33,704 nucleotides of DNA from an uncultured Collinsella sp. (GTDB lineage: Bacteria > Actinomycetota > Coriobacteriia > Coriobacteriales > Coriobacteriaceae), in the NCBI GenBank assembly GCA_902494945.1, contig CABUVF010000005.1, positions 1-33,704 of the forward strand, read 5' to 3'. The position numbers and the translations under genes are program-made. Positions 31,458 through 33,704 of this stretch are shown one piece after another (within the stretch, counting starts at the first letter, position 1; every line of letters starts with the position of its first letter). A model generated the notes under the pieces. That model saw only the letters and a program-made list of their open reading frames with translations. It was not told where the DNA came from and did no database searches.

Positions 31458-31623
31458 GAGCGTGGAAAATTTCCCACTTTGGGCCTGTTCGGGGGCAAAA
31501 AACGGGAGATTATCCACGCTCATTATTCAAACGTCCGATAATCCACGCTCGTGTGTCCGAAAATCCACGCTCAACCAAATCACGTCTAAATTCCCACGCT
31601 CATCCGTCCGGATTTCCACGCTC
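31458..31623 (+). repeat. GAGCGTGGA/TCCACGCTC hairpin-array element, copy B
   Basis: The longest copy. GAGCGTGGA at 31458-31466 and direct cores at 31513, 31542, 31564, 31593 (CCCACGCTC variant) and 31615. Intervals are 29, 22, 29, 22, a 51-base higher period. Again 46 bases separate the inverted core from the first direct core. The inner arms AATTTCCCACTTT and AAAACGGGAGATT extend the hairpin. The loop begins GGGCCTGTTC, identical to copy C. It lies in the 220-base convergent gap between the cyclo-ligase gene and the AbiEi-like gene. Confidence 0.9.
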
Positions 31624-31649
31624 GTGCAGCTTAACGCCCCGCAACCGCC

Positions 31650-32612
31650 TCAACATGCACGCGGCACGCCGGCAACTTTGAGCTTGCGATCGAGCTTTGC
31701 CGGATCCCTCAGATCATCCCAGCACAAGCGCACGATCCTGCAGTTATCAAGCAGCGAAAGCCTCGACTCGCGCTGGCGCTCATCAAACTGCGCCTTTGCG
31801 AGCTTGCCCTCCTCCGCTGCCTTCTCGCTTTTAACGAATCCGTCAAATTCCCCGATGATCAGCCGATCTTCCACGCGCCACAAGTAGTCGACGCGATACG
31901 GCCGTCCCGGCTCAACCGGGTCGAACAGCTCAATTTGCAGCTCCGGCGTCTGCCAGCCGCGCTCGATCATCAGGGCGCGCGCCTTGGACTCGCCACCGCT
32001 TTCCGACAGGCCATCGGCATACCGTGCAACCCTGCGCGCCGTCACAACACCGCGACGATTTAAGCCAAGCTTGTTGACTGCCTCAACGAGATGCTCCTTC
32101 GACAACAGCTGCTCATGAAGCGCCGAGTCCGCAATGATCAGTCCCTCGACAAACGATGCATCGACCAGGCAATCCGTAATCGTTTGATCGATATCGGTCA
32201 CGGCAATGTCCATCTGGGTGGCCCGTGTTTGACGAACATAACGATGGCGAACGACCTGAGAGCCCGGCGTCGTTGATTGTGCCGGTGCCACGGCGATATG
32301 GATGTGCGTCAAATTGGTATGCGAAACCGAAAGGCCATAGATAACAGCCGCCGTATAGGAGCAAAACGTCCAGTCGGGATGCTTTTGCGCAAGGGCCCGC
32401 ACCCGATGCAGATAACGCTGTCGAAAATTGAGTTCGGACCAATATTCCGGACGCGCATACAGCCCTGGCATGACCGCCTCGAGACTTCCCGCCGCCACCC
32501 GTCGCTCAATCTGCTTTGCCTCCGCCGCAGTTCGCGCGTACACGCAGCTCATCTGCTGCTCGCATGCTTCAATGTGACTTGTGAGTCTTTGATTCGCCGT
32601 CATGTTTGCCAT
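31650..32612 (-). CDS. AbiEi-like protein with DUF559/PD-(D/E)XK-type C-terminus
   Basis: A 320-residue protein. The N-terminal half resembles AbiEi-type antitoxin proteins: a winged-helix region (AKQIERRVAAGSLEAVMPGLYARPEYW) and a following domain (CSYTAAVIYGLSVSHTNLTHIHIAV; VTDIDQTITDCLVDASFVEGLIIAD). The C-terminal part (about 200-315) looks like a very-short-patch-repair/DUF559 nuclease fold: ESKAR, then RVDYLW and IIGEFDGFVK, then LLDNCRIVRLCWDDL. No AbiEii toxin gene is next to it. ATG 32612 has GGGGGCG before it; the frame is open to 32675. Role unknown. A defence or genome-maintenance function is a guess from the fold. It is flanked on both sides by the CACGCTC element. Confidence 0.7.
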   Translation of the reverse strand: MANMTANQRLTSHIEACEQQMSCVYARTAAEAKQIERRVAAGSLEAVMPGLYARPEYWSELNFRQRYLHRVRALAQKHPDWTFCSYTAAVIYGLSVSHTNLTHIHIAVAPAQSTTPGSQVVRHRYVRQTRATQMDIAVTDIDQTITDCLVDASFVEGLIIADSALHEQLLSKEHLVEAVNKLGLNRRGVVTARRVARYADGLSESGGESKARALMIERGWQTPELQIELFDPVEPGRPYRVDYLWRVEDRLIIGEFDGFVKSEKAAEEGKLAKAQFDERQRESRLSLLDNCRIVRLCWDDLRDPAKLDRKLKVAGVPRAC

Positions 32613-32667
32613 GTCGCCCCCAAACTCTTGGAACGGCGCAAACGTACCAGACGGTTTCATGCGAAGT

Positions 32668-32702
32668 CTGACCAAATGCTGTCCAGCAGCTGACCAAATG
32701 CT
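32668..32702 (-). repeat. 13-base direct repeat upstream of the AbiEi-like gene
   Basis: CTGACCAAATGCT occurs at 32668-32680 and 32690-32702, 22 bases apart, two turns of the helix. It sits 56-90 bases before the chosen start codon, a good place for operator sites. Confidence 0.6.
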
Positions 32703-32908
32703 TGACGGTTTTGGACGTTTTAGGCCAATGCTCTATATCCGCAGGTAGAGCGGTTGTCCAGAGATCCCTGTCTCCACATCTTTATGCCTCAAAAGCCGTC
32801 GATTTCCTTAAAAGAAAATATGCTGTGGCTCGAAACTACCTAGTTTGCGATGCTGTCCGTAAACACTCGACGCGTGGTGCTGCCGCCTACGACAGCCGCA
32901 GAAAAATC
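32703..32908. other. Non-coding spacer upstream of the AbiEi-like gene
   Basis: About 200 bases of lower GC. A plus-strand frame (32702-33010) is open but runs through the repeat element and has no ribosome binding site. I see no gene. Confidence 0.4.
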
Positions 32909-33001
32909 GAGCGTGGAAAATCTCCCACTTTGGGCCTGTTCCTCGACCAAAAGTGGGAGATTATCCACGCTCATTCAACATGCGTCCGATTATCCACGCT
33001 C
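32909..33001 (+). repeat. GAGCGTGGA/TCCACGCTC hairpin-array element, copy C
   Basis: GAGCGTGGA at 32909-32917 and direct cores at 32964 and 32993 (interval 29). The hairpin is the best formed of the three: arms of 23 bases (32909-32931 and 32950-32972) with one mismatch and an 18-base loop beginning GGGCCTGTTC. The inner stem is AATCTCCCACTTT with AAAGTGGGAGATT. It ends 50 bases before the metA stop codon, downstream of metA. Confidence 0.9.
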
Positions 33002-33050
33002 GTCGCGTAGCGGCCACGGTAACCGCCGCAGCCACAGCCACGACAGCGGC

Positions 33051-33704
33051 CTAGTGCTCCTCGCCGGCGCGAGCCAGGTCGTAGGGCGTGGTCTGGTAGA
33101 CGTAGTAGTTGAGCCAGTTGGTGTAGAGCAGCTGAGCCTGGCTGCGCCAGACGTTGCGCGGCTCGGCGGTGGGGTCGTCACCCGGAAAGTAGTGCGCCGG
33201 CACCTGAGGGTTGAGGCCGCGCTTCACGTCGCGCTCGTACTCCAGGCGCAACGTGTCGGTATCGTACTCGGGGTGACCAAATACAAAGAAGCGACGGCTG
33301 TCGGTCGACTTGACGATATACAGGCCCACCTCGTCGGACACGGCCACGACCTCAAGCTGTGGCTCGGCCTCCACGTCCTCGCGGCGCACATCGGTGTTGC
33401 GCGAATGCACGGCATAGAAGCGGTCGTCGAAGCCGCGGACCAGCGGGCTTTGCGGCTTCACCAGATAATGCTCGAACACGCCGCTCGCCTTTGCCGGCAG
33501 ATCATACTTCTGGATACCGTAATGATGGTACAGGCCGGCCTGTGCGCCCCAACAAATGTGCAGCGTAGAGTGCACGTGCGTGGTGGACCAATCCATGATC
33601 TGGCAGAGCTCGGGCCAGTAGTCGACCTCTTCGAACGGCATCTGCTCCACCGGCGCGCCCGTGATGATCAGGCCGTCGTAGTGGATGTCGCGGATGTCGT
33701 CGAA
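33051..33704 (-). CDS. metA: Homoserine O-acyltransferase, MetA family (3' part; N-terminus outside the window)
   Basis: Acylates homoserine in methionine synthesis. The 217 visible residues start inside the protein at FDDIRDIHYDGLIITGAPVE and run to the stop. The nucleophile cysteine is in ICWGAQAGLYHHYG, and the catalytic His and Glu are in VFGHPEYD. HSRNTDVRRED and NWLNYYVYQTTPYDL are also family motifs. The residue after GAPV is Glu (GAPVEQMPFEEVDYW), the state associated with acetyl-CoA use, whereas E. coli MetA has Gly there. The product is therefore predicted to be O-acetylhomoserine. The gene continues beyond the right end of the window. Confidence 0.95.
   Translation of the reverse strand, partial: FDDIRDIHYDGLIITGAPVEQMPFEEVDYWPELCQIMDWSTTHVHSTLHICWGAQAGLYHHYGIQKYDLPAKASGVFEHYLVKPQSPLVRGFDDRFYAVHSRNTDVRREDVEAEPQLEVVAVSDEVGLYIVKSTDSRRFFVFGHPEYDTDTLRLEYERDVKRGLNPQVPAHYFPGDDPTAEPRNVWRSQAQLLYTNWLNYYVYQTTPYDLARAGEEH

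Noticed and set aside
31458..31623. CRISPR array
   Set aside because: Cores are 9-10 bases, intervals alternate 29 and 22, the sequence between cores is itself conserved, and no cas genes are present.
32702..33010. 102-codon plus-strand gene near the right end
   Set aside because: No ribosome binding site, and its last third is translated copy C of the repeat element.

Overview
The window looks like chromosome of a gut coriobacterium, most likely Collinsella (C. aerofaciens-like). This is inferred from the high-GC codon use, the gene set (mannose-family PTS, NikMQO-type metal importer, DUF4012 protein, M16C peptidase, HicAB) and from intergenic palindromes. No rRNA or other taxonomic marker is present, so genus level is an inference.

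Layout. 1-428 is an AT-rich leader without a convincing gene, followed by pyruvate kinase (+) and its terminator. Then on the minus strand come a zinc-dependent phospholipase C-like protein, a three-gene ECF importer (ATPase, EcfT, CbiM/NikM-PDGLE fusion) behind a textbook NikR-type operator, and pheST behind a T-box leader whose specifier reads UUC. An M32 carboxypeptidase diverges from pheS and converges on glmM, with a long palindrome between them. Next on minus are a DUF4012 surface protein and a DMT-family permease. tRNA-Val(GAC) follows, then accessory genes: a DUF5710 protein, two translationally coupled genes of unknown function, a conserved hypothetical, and an AlbA_2/ATPase-like regulator with a TATCTCTC array in front of it.

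21.7-26.5 kb holds a mannose-family PTS locus (GntR, EIIA, EIIB, terminator, SIS-domain deglycase-like enzyme, EIIC, EIID). Its organisation resembles systems that import and cleave Amadori products such as fructoselysine or glucoselysine. Distally lie an M16C metallopeptidase, a HicAB toxin-antitoxin pair with its own operator, 5-formyl-THF cyclo-ligase, an AbiEi/DUF559-like protein, and the 3' part of metA with the residue associated with acetyl-CoA use.

The most unusual content is intergenic. A repeat family occurs three times (about 26.73, 31.46 and 32.91 kb). Each copy begins with a long hairpin closed by GAGCGTGGA / TCCACGCTC with exactly 46 nt between the two cores, and runs into a tandem series of TCCACGCTC cores spaced alternately 29 and 22 bp. 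Two copies bracket the AbiEi-like gene in direct orientation. One copy is preceded by a TCTCTC hairpin module that recurs, with a decayed core of the same kind, in front of the AlbA_2 gene. A second family of palindromes shares the core GGGACAGG and shows compensatory changes in its arms. I did not recognise these elements as a named class.
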